A stretch of 64,000 nucleotides of DNA from NCBI RefSeq assembly GCF_000010665.1, contig NC_012796.1, positions 248,001 to 312,000 of the forward strand. The letters run 5' to 3'. Positions 40,297-50,404 of this stretch are shown one piece after another (positions within the stretch are counted from its first letter, which is position 1; each line of letters opens with the position of its first letter). Under the pieces are notes generated by a model that had not been told where the DNA came from, searched no databases, and saw only the letters and a program-made list of their open reading frames with translations. The position numbers and the translations under genes are program-made. The DNA comes from Solidesulfovibrio magneticus RS-1. Lineage in GTDB: Bacteria; Desulfobacterota; Desulfovibrionia; Desulfovibrionales; Desulfovibrionaceae.

Positions 40297-42768
40297 GTGT
40301 CACGCCTCTTCCGCAAGACGCTGCTGGCCATCGTGCTGGTGTTCGGGGTCTCGGCCAATGCCACGGCCCTGCTGTCGGCCTGGCTGCTCCATCGCCACCT
40401 GACCGATGAATACGTCACCAAGGGCCGGGCCATCGCCATGGCCATCGCCGCCGCCAGCCCCGACGCCCTGGTCGGCGGGGACGCGGCCTCGGTCCAGGCC
40501 ATGATCGACGAGTTCTTGCGCATCGAGGGCGTGGGCTACGTCTTTGTGGCCGACCGAATGGGGCGCATCGCGGCCCACACCTTTTTACCGGCCATGCCGG
40601 CCACCGTGCCCCAGGTCACGGTAAGCCACCAGGAAGCCATTTCCATCGACGACGCCGTGATTCCCGACCGGGGGGATTTTATCCAGGTCACGGCCCCGAT
40701 CCTGGCCGGCGAGGCCGGGCAGGTGAGCGTGGGCATGGACAAGGCCGGCATCTGGCGGGTCATGCGCGAGGCCGTCATCCGCCAGGAAGTGCTGATGCTG
40801 GCCATGTTCGCCGTGGCCGTGGTCATCTTCTACGCCCTGGTCTCGGGCATCGCCCGGCCCCTGGCCGCCCTGGCCGAATATGCCGTCAAAATCCGCGACC
40901 ACGATTTCTCGGCCACCCCGCCCCCGGCCAGCGACGACGAGGTGGGCGTGCTGGCCCGGGCCATGGGCTCCATGGCCGGCCAGCTGTCGGTGCTGGTGTC
41001 CAACCTCAAGCAGGCCGTGGCCGACACCACCCGCGAACTCAACGACTCCCTGGCCCACATCCAGGCCATCATCGACAACCTGGCCGACGGCCTGCTGGTG
41101 GTCGACGACGCCGGCCGGGCCACCCTGCACAACCCGGCCCTGCTCGCCATGTTCGGCCTGACCGGAACCGACCCGGCCGGGCGCTGGGTGCGCGACGCCT
41201 TTCCGCCGGCCATGGCCGCCCTGGCCGCCTCGTGCCTCAGCGACAAGGCCTGCCCGGAAACCGAAGTGGCCCTGTCCGGCGGCGGCACGGGCAAGGTTGT
41301 GGCCACGTCCTTCCGGCTGCCCGGCCAGGCCCGCACGGCGGTCATTTTGCTCGTGCGCGACGTCACCGTGGAAAAGGAAGTGGACCGGATGAAGACCGAG
41401 TTCATTTCCACGGTCTCCCATGAACTGCGCACGCCGCTGACGTCGGTGCTGGGGTTTGCCAAGATCATCCGCCGCAAATTCCTGGAGCTGGTGGTTCCGG
41501 CCCTGCCGCCGGGCGATGCCCGGGTGGCGCGCGGCGCCGGCCAGATCCGCGAGAACCTCGACATCATCGTGGCCGAGGGCGAGCGGCTCACCGAGCTGGT
41601 GGACGATGTGCTCGACATCGCCAAGATGGAGTCCGGGCGCTGCGAATGGGACATGGAGCCGGTATCCCTGGCCGCCGTGGCCGATCACGCCGTCAAGGCG
41701 GCCGCGCCCCTGGCGGCGCGCAAGGGCCTGGCGCTCACCGCCGACATCGCCTCGGATCTGCCGGCGGTCATGGCCGACCGCGACCGGCTGGTGCAGGTAC
41801 TGCTCAATCTCATCGGCAATGCCGTGAAGTTCACCACCTCCGGTTGGGTGCGTCTGTCGGCCGTGGCCGTCGACGGCGAGGTGCGGGTGGCGGTGGCGGA
41901 CAGCGGCGCGGGCATCGCGGCCAAGGACCTGGAAACCATTTTCGAGAAGTTCAAGCAGGCCGGGGACACGCTGACCGAAAAGCCCAAGGGCACGGGCCTG
42001 GGGCTGCCCATCTGCCGCCAGATCGTGGAACGCCACGGCGGGCGCATCTGGGCCGAATCCGTGCCCGGCCAGGGCAGCGTCTTCCGCTTCATCCTGCCGG
42101 CCCTGGCCGGGCAGGCGGCGAAAACGGCCGAGGCGGCCTGCCCGGCCAGAGCCGCGCCAGCGACCCGAGGCGACGCATCCCGGGTGCTGGTGGTGGACGA
42201 CGACGCCGCCGTGCGGCGCTATCTCGAAACCGTGCTGGCCGAGGGCGGCTACGCCGTGGCCACGGCCAGCGGCGGGGTCGAGGCGCTGCGGCTGGCCGCC
42301 GCCTGGAAACCCGGCTGCATCACCATGGACCTGCACATGCCGGGTATGGACGGCCGGGAGGCCATCCGCCGGCTGCGGGCCGAGCCGGCCACCCGGGACA
42401 TTCCGGTGATGGTGCTGACCGTGGCTTCCAGCCGCGAACGGGCCGCCAGCGGGGCCGACGCGGTTCTGGCCAAGCCCGTGGACGAGGAGGCGCTGTTGGC
42501 GGCCGTGCGCAACCTGCTGGAAGGCCCGGGCGAGGACGACGCGCGCCCATGCCTGATCTACGCCGACGACGGCGGCCGGCGGCTGTCGCGGCGGTTCCTG
42601 CTGTGCCCGGGCGAGGTGACGTCGGTGGGCGAGGAACCCGGGTTGTGGCAGGCGTTGGACAAGGGCTTTTGCGGCACGGTCTTTGTGCCGGCCTCGCGGG
42701 GCCACGACCTCGACCTGGGCAAGCTCAGCGCCTATCCAGGCGTATGCGTGATCATCATTCCCGACTGA
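40297..42768 (+). CDS. Hybrid sensor histidine kinase with receiver and extra C-terminal domain
   Basis: 823 residues from a GTG start, AGAGG upstream. Transmembrane segment 1 (7-29), periplasmic domain (30-150), transmembrane segment 2 (about 160-185), HAMP (about 190-245), PAS (about 255-360), phosphoacceptor STVSHELRTPLTSVLGFAKI, HATPase with NLIGNAVKFT, DSGAGIAAKD and GTGLGLPICRQIVE, then receiver domain with VVDDD, phospho-Asp in CITMDLHMPG and Lys in VLAKPVDEE. A further ~70 residues (from CLIYADDGGRRLSRRFLL to the end) match nothing I know. No DNA-binding domain. Coupled to the binding protein gene. Confidence 0.9.
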   Translation: MSRLFRKTLLAIVLVFGVSANATALLSAWLLHRHLTDEYVTKGRAIAMAIAAASPDALVGGDAASVQAMIDEFLRIEGVGYVFVADRMGRIAAHTFLPAMPATVPQVTVSHQEAISIDDAVIPDRGDFIQVTAPILAGEAGQVSVGMDKAGIWRVMREAVIRQEVLMLAMFAVAVVIFYALVSGIARPLAALAEYAVKIRDHDFSATPPPASDDEVGVLARAMGSMAGQLSVLVSNLKQAVADTTRELNDSLAHIQAIIDNLADGLLVVDDAGRATLHNPALLAMFGLTGTDPAGRWVRDAFPPAMAALAASCLSDKACPETEVALSGGGTGKVVATSFRLPGQARTAVILLVRDVTVEKEVDRMKTEFISTVSHELRTPLTSVLGFAKIIRRKFLELVVPALPPGDARVARGAGQIRENLDIIVAEGERLTELVDDVLDIAKMESGRCEWDMEPVSLAAVADHAVKAAAPLAARKGLALTADIASDLPAVMADRDRLVQVLLNLIGNAVKFTTSGWVRLSAVAVDGEVRVAVADSGAGIAAKDLETIFEKFKQAGDTLTEKPKGTGLGLPICRQIVERHGGRIWAESVPGQGSVFRFILPALAGQAAKTAEAACPARAAPATRGDASRVLVVDDDAAVRRYLETVLAEGGYAVATASGGVEALRLAAAWKPGCITMDLHMPGMDGREAIRRLRAEPATRDIPVMVLTVASSRERAASGADAVLAKPVDEEALLAAVRNLLEGPGEDDARPCLIYADDGGRRLSRRFLLCPGEVTSVGEEPGLWQALDKGFCGTVFVPASRGHDLDLGKLSAYPGVCVIIIPD

Positions 42769-42838
42769 CGCGCACACCCGAAAGGCAAGCTCGGCGGCGG
42801 TTCCGGCGGTTAACGGGCGTTTTTTGCCGTTCCGGCTC

Positions 42839-42866
42839 TTGACTGGCCGGCCGGGCCGCTTACTTT
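42839..42866 (+). promoter_or_regulatory. Sigma-70-type promoter of the FmdB-type gene
   Basis: TTGACT (42839-42844), 16 nt spacer, TACTTT (42861-42866). The predicted start of transcription falls inside the CIRCE-like operator just downstream. A stem CTTCGGCCC/GGGCCGAAG (42915-42943) then lies in the leader. Confidence 0.6.
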
Positions 42867-42867
42867 T

Positions 42868-42894
42868 TTGGCGCTCGCCCGCGGCGAGTGCTGC
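42868..42894. promoter_or_regulatory. CIRCE-like HrcA operator at the FmdB-type gene
   Basis: TTGGCGCTC-GCCCGCGGC-GAGTGCTGC: two 9 nt half-sites with the 9 nt CIRCE spacer, matching the consensus TTAGCACTC-N9-GAGTGCTAA at 7 of 9 positions in each half. It closely resembles the groES CIRCE in this window and sits right after the -10 box. Confidence 0.6.
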
Positions 42895-42996
42895 CGGGGC
42901 GGCCCCGGCCATGGCTTCGGCCCTTGACAAACCCGGGCCGAAGGTGGACTTGTTGCGGCCGGATTTCACGGCCCTAAGGCGTAAGCGGAGAGGATC

Positions 42997-43335
42997 ATGC
43001 CCATCTACGAATACAAATGCACCAAATGCGGCAAGGAATTCGAAGTGCTTCAACGCAGCTTCGACGTGGACGAAGCGCCCTGCGAACACTGCGGCGCTCC
43101 CGGCAAGCGCTTCATGTCCAACACCTCGTTCGTGCTCAAGGGCACGGGCTGGTACGTGACCGACTACAAGGCCAACGGCGGTTGCAGCGCTTCGGGCAAC
43201 GCGGCCAACGGGTCCAACGGTTCGGCCAAGCCCGCCGACGCCCCGGCCGCCGAAGCAGCGGCTCCGGCCTCGCCCTGCGCTTCCGGCGGCTGTTCGTCCT
43301 GCCCGAGCGCCTCCGCGTCCAGCGCCGACGCCTAG
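42997..43335 (+). CDS. FmdB-type zinc ribbon protein
   Basis: 112 residues, GGAGAGG upstream. N-terminal FmdB zinc ribbon [12 protein letters not shown] (Cys8, Cys11) and CEHCG (Cys29, Cys32) around EFEVLQRSF, then a Ser/Ala-rich tail containing [10 protein letters not shown]. The family is named for a proposed regulator of formamidase; its true role in most bacteria is unknown. A CIRCE-like operator at the promoter suggests control with chaperone genes. Followed by an intrinsic terminator. Confidence 0.88.
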   Translation: MPIYEYKCTKCGKEFEVLQRSFDVDEAPCEHCGAPGKRFMSNTSFVLKGTGWYVTDYKANGGCSASGNAANGSNGSAKPADAPAAEAAAPASPCASGGCSSCPSASASSADA

Positions 43336-43360
43336 ACCGCTCCCGCTCCGATTTTTGCTT

Positions 43361-43401
43361 CGTCGCGCCGGTCCGACAGGGCTGGCGCGACGGGTTTTTT
43401 T
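43361..43401 (+). terminator. Intrinsic terminator of the FmdB-type gene
   Basis: GTCGCGCC (43362-43369) pairs with GGCGCGAC (43384-43391), followed by GGG and seven T. Confidence 0.85.
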
Positions 43402-43460
43402 GCGTCCTTCGAACACCTTGGACGCCTATTCCCGACCCGCCATCCGGCCGGACGGCTCCC

Positions 43461-43621
43461 TCCCATTCCGGGTAACCCCGGGCGACCCACGCGGCGCAGC
43501 CGCCAGCGATCCCGCGCCCAAGGGGCTTGGCGCGTTCGCGCCCTCCGACGAAATATCCTTTCTCCGTCCGCTCCGAGTGGGGTATCCAAAGGGGCTCAGC
43601 CCCTTTGGCCGCCGGAGCATT
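43461..43621. repeat. Long dispersed repeat, copy B (inverted), with palindrome copy 8
   Basis: The reverse complement aligns end to end with 29821-30060 minus its 77 nt insert: palindrome CCAAAGGGGCTGAGCCCCTTTGG, GCGCCAAGCCCCTTGGGCGCGGG, ATCGCTGGCGGCTGCGCCG and GGGTCGCCCGGGGTTACCCGG. The insertion point corresponds to 43482/43483. It fills most of the 318 nt between two convergent genes. Confidence 0.8.
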
Positions 43622-43653
43622 CTTTATTCTCGCCCTCTTATCACTCTCCCCAG

Positions 43654-46254
43654 CTACAATCCCAGCAATCGACGTACGGTCGCCAACCCCAGGCGTTCTT
43701 CCAGCACGTCGGCCAGCCGGTCCAGGGCCGGGTCGATGTCGTAGGGCGTCAGCCGGGTGATGGGTTCCTGACCCCGGCGCTGGCGCAGGGTGTTGAGGAA
43801 CTGGCGGCGGAAGGCGTCGGCGTCGAAGAGGCCGTGCAGGTAGGCACCCCAAATGGGCGCGTCTTTTCGGGCGTAGGCCAGGGGTTGGCCGTCGGCCCGG
43901 GCGGCGATGATGTCCAGGGCGGCGGCGTCCCCTTGAATAATGGTGATGCCGTGGTGGATTTCGTAGCCGTGAAGGGGCAGCTTTGATGGCGTGTGGACGG
44001 CATCGGTGGCGGTCAGGGTTTTTTCGGCGGCCAGGCGGGTGGTGAGCGGCAGCAGGCCCAGGCCGGCGGTGTGGCCGCGATCCGATTCCAGACCCAGGGG
44101 ATCGGCCACGGTCTCGCCGAGCATTTGCAGCCCGGCGCAGATGCCGACGATTTCGGTTGTGCCGGCGGCGGCCAGTGTGGTCAGGGCGGCGGCCAGGCCG
44201 GAATCCTGGAGCCAGGCCAGGTCGGCCAGGGTGTTCTTGCTGCCAGGCAGCAGCACGGCGTCGGGCCGGCCGAGCTTACCGGCCTCGCGCACCCGGCGTA
44301 GGCGCGTGTCGGGTTCCACGGCCAGGGCGTCGCAGTCCGTGGCGTTGGAGAGATGCGGCAGGTCGATGACCGCGATGTCGAGGAGCGTCGGGTCGGCCGG
44401 CGGGGTATCGGGCAGGGACTGGCCGTCCTTGAAGGTGACCGAGTCCTCGTCGGGCAGGCCCAGATCGGACAGGAAGGGGACCACGGCCAGCACGCCCTGT
44501 CCGGTGCGCTGGGCGAGGTAGTCGTTGGCCGGGGCCAACAGCGTGGCGTCGCCCCGGAAGCGGTTGAGCACATAGCCGGCGACGAGCGCCCGTTCGGCTT
44601 CGGGCAGGCATTCCATGGTGCCCAGCAGCCCGGCGTAGGCGCCGCCCCGGTCGATGTCGGCGGCCAGCAGCACGCTGGCCCCGGCATGGCGGGCCATGGC
44701 CATGTTGACGATGTCATGGGCCTTGAGATTGACCTCGGCCGGGCTGCCGGCTCCTTCGAGCACCATGACGTCGGCCTGGCCGGCCAGGGCGTCGTAGGCC
44801 TCCCGGGCGGCGGCGAAGGCCGTGGGTTTGTAGGCGATGTAGTCCGCCACGCGCATGGTTCCGACCGGTTTGCCAAGGACAATGACCTGGGAGCCGAGGT
44901 CCGAGGTGGGCTTTAAAAGGATGGGGTTCATGCGCGCGTCCGGGGCCAGCCGGCAGGCTCGGGCCTGGACGATCTGCGCCCGGCCCATTTCCAGGCCGTC
45001 GGCCGTGACTCCGGAATTGAGCGACATGTTTTGCGATTTAAACGGCGCGACCTTGTAGCCGGCCCGGGCCAGCAGCCGGCACAGGCCGGCGGTGAGCACG
45101 GATTTGCCGGCGCTGGAGGTGGTCCCTTGGACCATAAGCGCCGGGGTCTTGGGCCGGGGGCGGGAGGCGGGCATGGGGCAGGCGGCCAGCACGGCGGCCA
45201 GGGCGTCCAGGATGCGGTCGGTCTCGGCCTCGGGGCGCACGGCCAGGCGCAGGTAGCGGTCGGAAAGGCCGGAAAAATTGGTGCAGTCGCGAAGGGCCAC
45301 GCCGTGTTCAGTTAAGAGGCGGCGGCAGACCTCCGGGGCGTTGGGGCCGGAAAGCGACAGCCGGGCCAGCAGGAAATTGGCCTGGCTCGGGAAGACCGTG
45401 AGGCCAAGGCCGGCCAGCCCTTCGGCCAGCCGCTGGCGCAGGCCGGGCAGGGCGGCCCGGGTATCCTCCAGAAAGGTCCTGTCGGCCAGGGCGCGCAGGC
45501 CCACGGCCTGGGGGAGGGTTCCCACCGACCACGGGGCCAGGGTGCGGCGCACCCAGTCGGCCAGATCGGGGCTGGCGGCGAGCAGCCCCAGGCGCAGGCC
45601 GGGTATGGCGAAGCTTTTGGTGAGCGAGAGCAGCACGGCCACGTTGTGGGGCCGGTCCTCGCCGGCCAGGCTCGTAAAGCCGGGCACGAAGTCGGCAAAG
45701 GCCTCGTCCACCAAAAACAGGCTCTGGGGGTGACGGCCGGCCAGCTCAATGATGGCGGTGGCGTCGGTGACGACGCCGGTGGGGTTGGCGGGGCTGGCGA
45801 TGACAACCAGGGAGGGCGAGCGCAGCACGGCCTCGATGCGGTCGAGCTGGGGGGCGAAGCCGTCGAATTCCGAGCCGGGCAGCCGGCGCACGTCCATGCC
45901 GGACTTGTGGCAGGCCACGGCGTAGTCGGTGTAGGCCGGGGAGGGGATGACCGCCCGGGCCAGGCCGGTGCAGCGCGGCAGGGCGAAAAGGAGTTGGCTT
46001 GTGCCGTTGCCGGCCACGAAATGGGAGGCTGGCGCGCCGTAGCGGGCCGAGGCGGCCTCAAGGAGCGCGGTGCAGTCCGGGTCCGGGTAGTGGACGAGGT
46101 CGGCGACGGCGGCGCTTAAGACGTCGCGCAGCCAGGGCGGCGGCCCCAGCGGATTGATGCTGGCCGAGGCGTCGAGGATTTCGGATGGGTCGCGTCCGGC
46201 CTCGGCGGCCAGGGCGCGCAGATTGCCGCCGTGGGGAAAAGCTTTTTCTTTCAA
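43654..46254 (-). CDS. Fused threonine-phosphate decarboxylase / cobyric acid synthase (CobD-CbiP)
   Basis: 866 residues. Residues 1-360 form a PLP aminotransferase-fold CobD ([21 protein letters not shown]-Lys213 in [15 protein letters not shown]), which makes (R)-1-amino-2-propanol phosphate for the B12 nucleotide loop. Residues ~370-866 form CbiP/CobQ, the glutamine-dependent amidase: GTTSSAGKS Walker-like loop, [24 protein letters not shown], catalytic Cys706 in GICAGLQ and His807 in YLHGLF. Both halves look complete. The only start that keeps the CobD N-terminus is TTG at 46254, immediately after and in frame with the stop codon of the upstream gene, with no clear ribosome site. Confidence 0.92.
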   Translation of the reverse strand: MKEKAFPHGGNLRALAAEAGRDPSEILDASASINPLGPPPWLRDVLSAAVADLVHYPDPDCTALLEAASARYGAPASHFVAGNGTSQLLFALPRCTGLARAVIPSPAYTDYAVACHKSGMDVRRLPGSEFDGFAPQLDRIEAVLRSPSLVVIASPANPTGVVTDATAIIELAGRHPQSLFLVDEAFADFVPGFTSLAGEDRPHNVAVLLSLTKSFAIPGLRLGLLAASPDLADWVRRTLAPWSVGTLPQAVGLRALADRTFLEDTRAALPGLRQRLAEGLAGLGLTVFPSQANFLLARLSLSGPNAPEVCRRLLTEHGVALRDCTNFSGLSDRYLRLAVRPEAETDRILDALAAVLAACPMPASRPRPKTPALMVQGTTSSAGKSVLTAGLCRLLARAGYKVAPFKSQNMSLNSGVTADGLEMGRAQIVQARACRLAPDARMNPILLKPTSDLGSQVIVLGKPVGTMRVADYIAYKPTAFAAAREAYDALAGQADVMVLEGAGSPAEVNLKAHDIVNMAMARHAGASVLLAADIDRGGAYAGLLGTMECLPEAERALVAGYVLNRFRGDATLLAPANDYLAQRTGQGVLAVVPFLSDLGLPDEDSVTFKDGQSLPDTPPADPTLLDIAVIDLPHLSNATDCDALAVEPDTRLRRVREAGKLGRPDAVLLPGSKNTLADLAWLQDSGLAAALTTLAAAGTTEIVGICAGLQMLGETVADPLGLESDRGHTAGLGLLPLTTRLAAEKTLTATDAVHTPSKLPLHGYEIHHGITIIQGDAAALDIIAARADGQPLAYARKDAPIWGAYLHGLFDADAFRRQFLNTLRQRRGQEPITRLTPYDIDPALDRLADVLEERLGLATVRRLLGL

Positions 46255-47328
46255 TTAATTGACTGCTTTTTGCGGCATCACCAGCACGAGATGCCAGCCC
46301 GTGGCGCGAAGGCGCGCCGCCAGCACCATGTCCTTGCCCGAGACAAAGGCCATGGGCCACTTCTTTTCTGTTTCGGCCCGTTCGATGACGGCCTCGCCGA
46401 TGGCGTTCAGGCCGTCGTCGGGCGAGTCCTCGGCCTTTTCCAGGCCCATGGCGGCCAGCCCCCGGTCGGCCCGGAAATAGACCACGGCCTCCTCGGCCTT
46501 GGCGTTTATGGCGTCGATGGCGGCGGCGAGCCGGGGGTCGCTGACGGCGATGGCCTTGCCGCGCCGGTTCATCAGAAAGGCCCGCGCGCCGGGGATGGCG
46601 GCCAGATCGGCCATGACCCGGCCGGAGAGCTGGCTGATGGTGACGTCTCGCGACGACACGGCGAGTAGCGTCTCGCCGTCGTAGACCGGGCAGGACACCG
46701 TGACCATCATGCCGTCGCCGGCCAGATCGAGGTAGGGCGACTGCCAGCCGCAGGCCTTGGCCGCGAAATCGGCGGCGGTGTAAAAGTCCTTGTCCGTGGG
46801 CTTATAATTGTTGACGGCCTCCACCAGGGGCAGGGTGGGGTAGATGGCGAATCCCTGGTCCGGGGTGGTCAGGTAGACCCAGGAGTAGGGCAGCGCGCCG
46901 TAGCCGGCGGCCATGGCCGGGGCGAGGCTGCCCAGGGCGGCCAGCTCCCGGAAGAGATTGTCGGAGAAGTTTTCGCCGTCGTAGAAATAGAGGGACTGGC
47001 AGGGGGCCTTGGCGGCCGGGTCCGGGCCGCAGGGGCCTTGGAGGTCGCGGAAAGCGACCGTGCCGTCCTTGACGGCGTAGCTTTGCAGCAGCCGGCCACG
47101 GTCCTCGGGGACCATGGCCGGGGTGGCCCGGAAGAGTTCCTTGTAGGCCGCGCCAAGGCTTTTGGCGCTTTGCTCCACGGCGGCAAGCGCATCGTCGAGG
47201 CGGCCGGCGGCGCTGGCGGCCAGGGCCAGGGCGAACTTCGGCGGCGCGGCCTGGGCGGCTGGGGCGTTGGCCGGGCACAGCAGGCAGCAGGCGAGGATGA
47301 TTCCGAAAGCGGCGGTCGCGAAACGCAT
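46255..47328 (-). CDS. Periplasmic Cache-domain sensor-like protein
   Basis: 357 residues, AAGGAGG 8 nt before ATG. Signal peptide (1-27, CCLLCPANAPAAQA). The rest resembles a double Cache (dCache_1) ligand-binding domain as found outside the membrane in chemoreceptors and kinases: WVYLTTPDQGFAIYPTLPLVEAVNNYKPTDKDFYTAAD, VTVSCPVYDGETLLAVSSRDVT (listed in pieces of the domain) and FLMNRRGKAIAVSDP. No second membrane helix or output domain. It could bind a small ligand and present it to another receptor. The TAA stop is directly followed by the TTG start of the CobD-CbiP gene in the same frame. Confidence 0.8.
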   Translation of the reverse strand: MRFATAAFGIILACCLLCPANAPAAQAAPPKFALALAASAAGRLDDALAAVEQSAKSLGAAYKELFRATPAMVPEDRGRLLQSYAVKDGTVAFRDLQGPCGPDPAAKAPCQSLYFYDGENFSDNLFRELAALGSLAPAMAAGYGALPYSWVYLTTPDQGFAIYPTLPLVEAVNNYKPTDKDFYTAADFAAKACGWQSPYLDLAGDGMMVTVSCPVYDGETLLAVSSRDVTISQLSGRVMADLAAIPGARAFLMNRRGKAIAVSDPRLAAAIDAINAKAEEAVVYFRADRGLAAMGLEKAEDSPDDGLNAIGEAVIERAETEKKWPMAFVSGKDMVLAARLRATGWHLVLVMPQKAVN

Positions 47329-47348
47329 GGCGGCTGCCTCCTTGGCGG

Positions 47349-47801
47349 TCACTGCATGATGAGATGCCAGAACACGGAAAAAAGCCCAAGGATCATGCCG
47401 ACCACGGCCACGGTGAAGACGATGTCCGGGATCGGCGAAAAGGTCTTGGCGCCGGTGTTGATGCAGCGTCGGATGTACCAGAAGCGCCACACGGCCACAA
47501 CCATGACCAAAACACCCACGCCGAAGGTGGACAGCGTCACGGTCTCGGTGTGCAGGTGCTTGTGGGCCATGCCCTCGAACATGGGCACGTTTTGCAGCTG
47601 GCGGATGAAGAAGTCGAAGCGCTCGATGACGAAGCTGAAGCCAAAAAGTGCCAGTCCCGTGCGGCACCAGGCCAGAAACGTGCGTTCGTTGGCCAGGTGG
47701 TTGCGCTGCCAGGCCAGGAGCACCTGGGGGTTGGTGAGGTCGTAGGGCCGGGCGTCCGGGGCGGCGGAAGCGGCCGGTTGCGGGGCAGGGGCGTCGGTCA
47801 T
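47349..47801 (-). CDS. DUF202 (YidH-type) membrane protein
   Basis: 150 residues, GGAGG upstream. After a Pro/Ala-rich N-terminus comes the family signature [20 protein letters not shown] and three membrane helices (about 40-60, 90-110, 125-147). DUF202 proteins are small inner-membrane proteins of unknown function. Its stop lies 20 nt before the Cache-domain gene start, so the two, and perhaps the CobD-CbiP gene, form an operon. Confidence 0.87.
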   Translation of the reverse strand: MTDAPAPQPAASAAPDARPYDLTNPQVLLAWQRNHLANERTFLAWCRTGLALFGFSFVIERFDFFIRQLQNVPMFEGMAHKHLHTETVTLSTFGVGVLVMVVAVWRFWYIRRCINTGAKTFSPIPDIVFTVAVVGMILGLFSVFWHLIMQ

Positions 47802-47902
47802 GGGGCCTCCGATGTCGGCGTGAATCTAGACCAGCCGGGGACGGGGGGCAAGGCGCGGGAGGGCGGCAGGCTGGCGACGGTGAAACGGCCTCTGGTCGTC
47901 GC

Positions 47903-47938
47903 AAAAAAAACGGGGGCCGCGCCAGCGCGCGGCCCCCG
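47903..47938 (-). terminator. Intrinsic terminator of groES-groEL
   Basis: On the minus strand stem CGGGGGCCGCGC / GCGCGGCCCCCG with a 4 nt loop (47938-47911) followed by eight T (47910-47903), 28 nt past groEL. Confidence 0.9.
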
Positions 47939-47966
47939 TGACGGTAACGTGGAGGAAACGGGTCGG

Positions 47967-49607
<1,641 letters not shown>

Positions 49608-49663
49608 GTATGTTCTCCTTGCGCTAGAATACGGAATGGTTGGAGCGAAAAAGGCGCGAAGCC

Positions 49664-49954
49664 CTAGGCTTCGATGACGGCCAGGATGTCGTCCTCGCGC
49701 ATGACGAGGAAGTCTTCGTCATCGACCTTGATCTCGGTGCCGGCGTACTTGTTGAACAGCACGAGGTCGCCCTTTTCGACATGCATCTTCAGGTGCTTGC
49801 CGTCTTCGGCCAGCTTGCCCGGACCCACGGCGATGACTTCGCCCTTCATGGGCTTTTCCTTGGCCGAGTCAGGGATGATGATGCCGCCCTTGGTGACTTC
49901 TTCCTGTTCGAGACGCTTAACCAGCACGCGATCGCCTAAGGGTTTGAGCTTCAT
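49664..49954 (-). CDS. groES: Co-chaperonin GroES
   Basis: 96 residues, start [15 protein letters not shown] with GGAGG 8 nt upstream. Heptameric lid of the GroEL chamber; the mobile loop is [19 protein letters not shown]. First gene of groES-groEL. A CIRCE operator lies 39 nt before the start. Confidence 0.97.
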   Translation of the reverse strand: MKLKPLGDRVLVKRLEQEEVTKGGIIIPDSAKEKPMKGEVIAVGPGKLAEDGKHLKMHVEKGDLVLFNKYAGTEIKVDDEDFLVMREDDILAVIEA

Positions 49955-49992
49955 ACAATAACCTCCATGGTTTTTGGCGGATGGATTGGCTG

Positions 49993-50019
49993 CTGGCACT
50001 CGCTTGCGGCGAGTGCCAG
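49993..50019. promoter_or_regulatory. CIRCE operator of groES-groEL
   Basis: CTGGCACTC-GCTTGCGGC-GAGTGCCAG: perfect 9 bp arms with a 9 nt spacer, the layout bound by the HrcA heat-shock repressor. It lies between the promoter and the groES start. Confidence 0.92.
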
Positions 50020-50033
50020 CGCCGGCGGGAAAC

Positions 50034-50061
50034 TATCTAAACACATTGGCGTGAAAGGCAA
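50034..50061 (-). promoter_or_regulatory. Promoter of groES-groEL
   Basis: On the minus strand TTGCCT (50061-50056), 16 nt spacer, TAGATA (50039-50034), placing the transcription start next to the CIRCE operator. Confidence 0.6.
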
Positions 50062-50216
50062 GAGGTCGGCGTGAAAAAAGTTTGGCGGGCCGGAAGATTT
50101 TGTTTTCGAAATAAGTCGCTTGTATATTTGATGATTTTTGTAAAAAACGGGCAGATGGCAGATGGTCTGCTGTTTCAGGAGGGCTTTTGGGCAGGTTTTG
50201 GGACGCAAGATACCCT

Positions 50217-50232
50217 TGTGAAAGGAATCACG
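50217..50232. promoter_or_regulatory. CRP/FNR-type site upstream of the ech operon
   Basis: TGTGA-AAGGAA-TCACG, 9 of 10 core bases of the CRP consensus and the same geometry as the perfect site upstream of hndA. Its centre is about 84 nt before the predicted ech transcription start. The rest of the 385 nt region between groES and ech (50062-50216, 50302-50404) shows no gene. Confidence 0.55.
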
Positions 50233-50272
50233 CTGTTGCGGCGGATGGCATTTTCCAGTAAACCGCATAAAC

Positions 50273-50301
50273 TTGACGCTCTCTCCACAGGGGCCTAGAA
50301 C
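50273..50301 (+). promoter_or_regulatory. Sigma-70-type promoter of the ech operon
   Basis: TTGACG (50273-50278), 17 nt spacer, TAGAAC (50296-50301), about 100 nt before the echA ATG. Confidence 0.6.
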
Positions 50302-50404
50302 CATCCAATAGCAGGCGGCCGCGGTGCTAGCGGATAGTTTTGCCTCGCGGCGGAGGCGGAGCGTGTGTCCCAGGCGGTCCCCTAACCTTTTTATCGAGGT
50401 GCCT

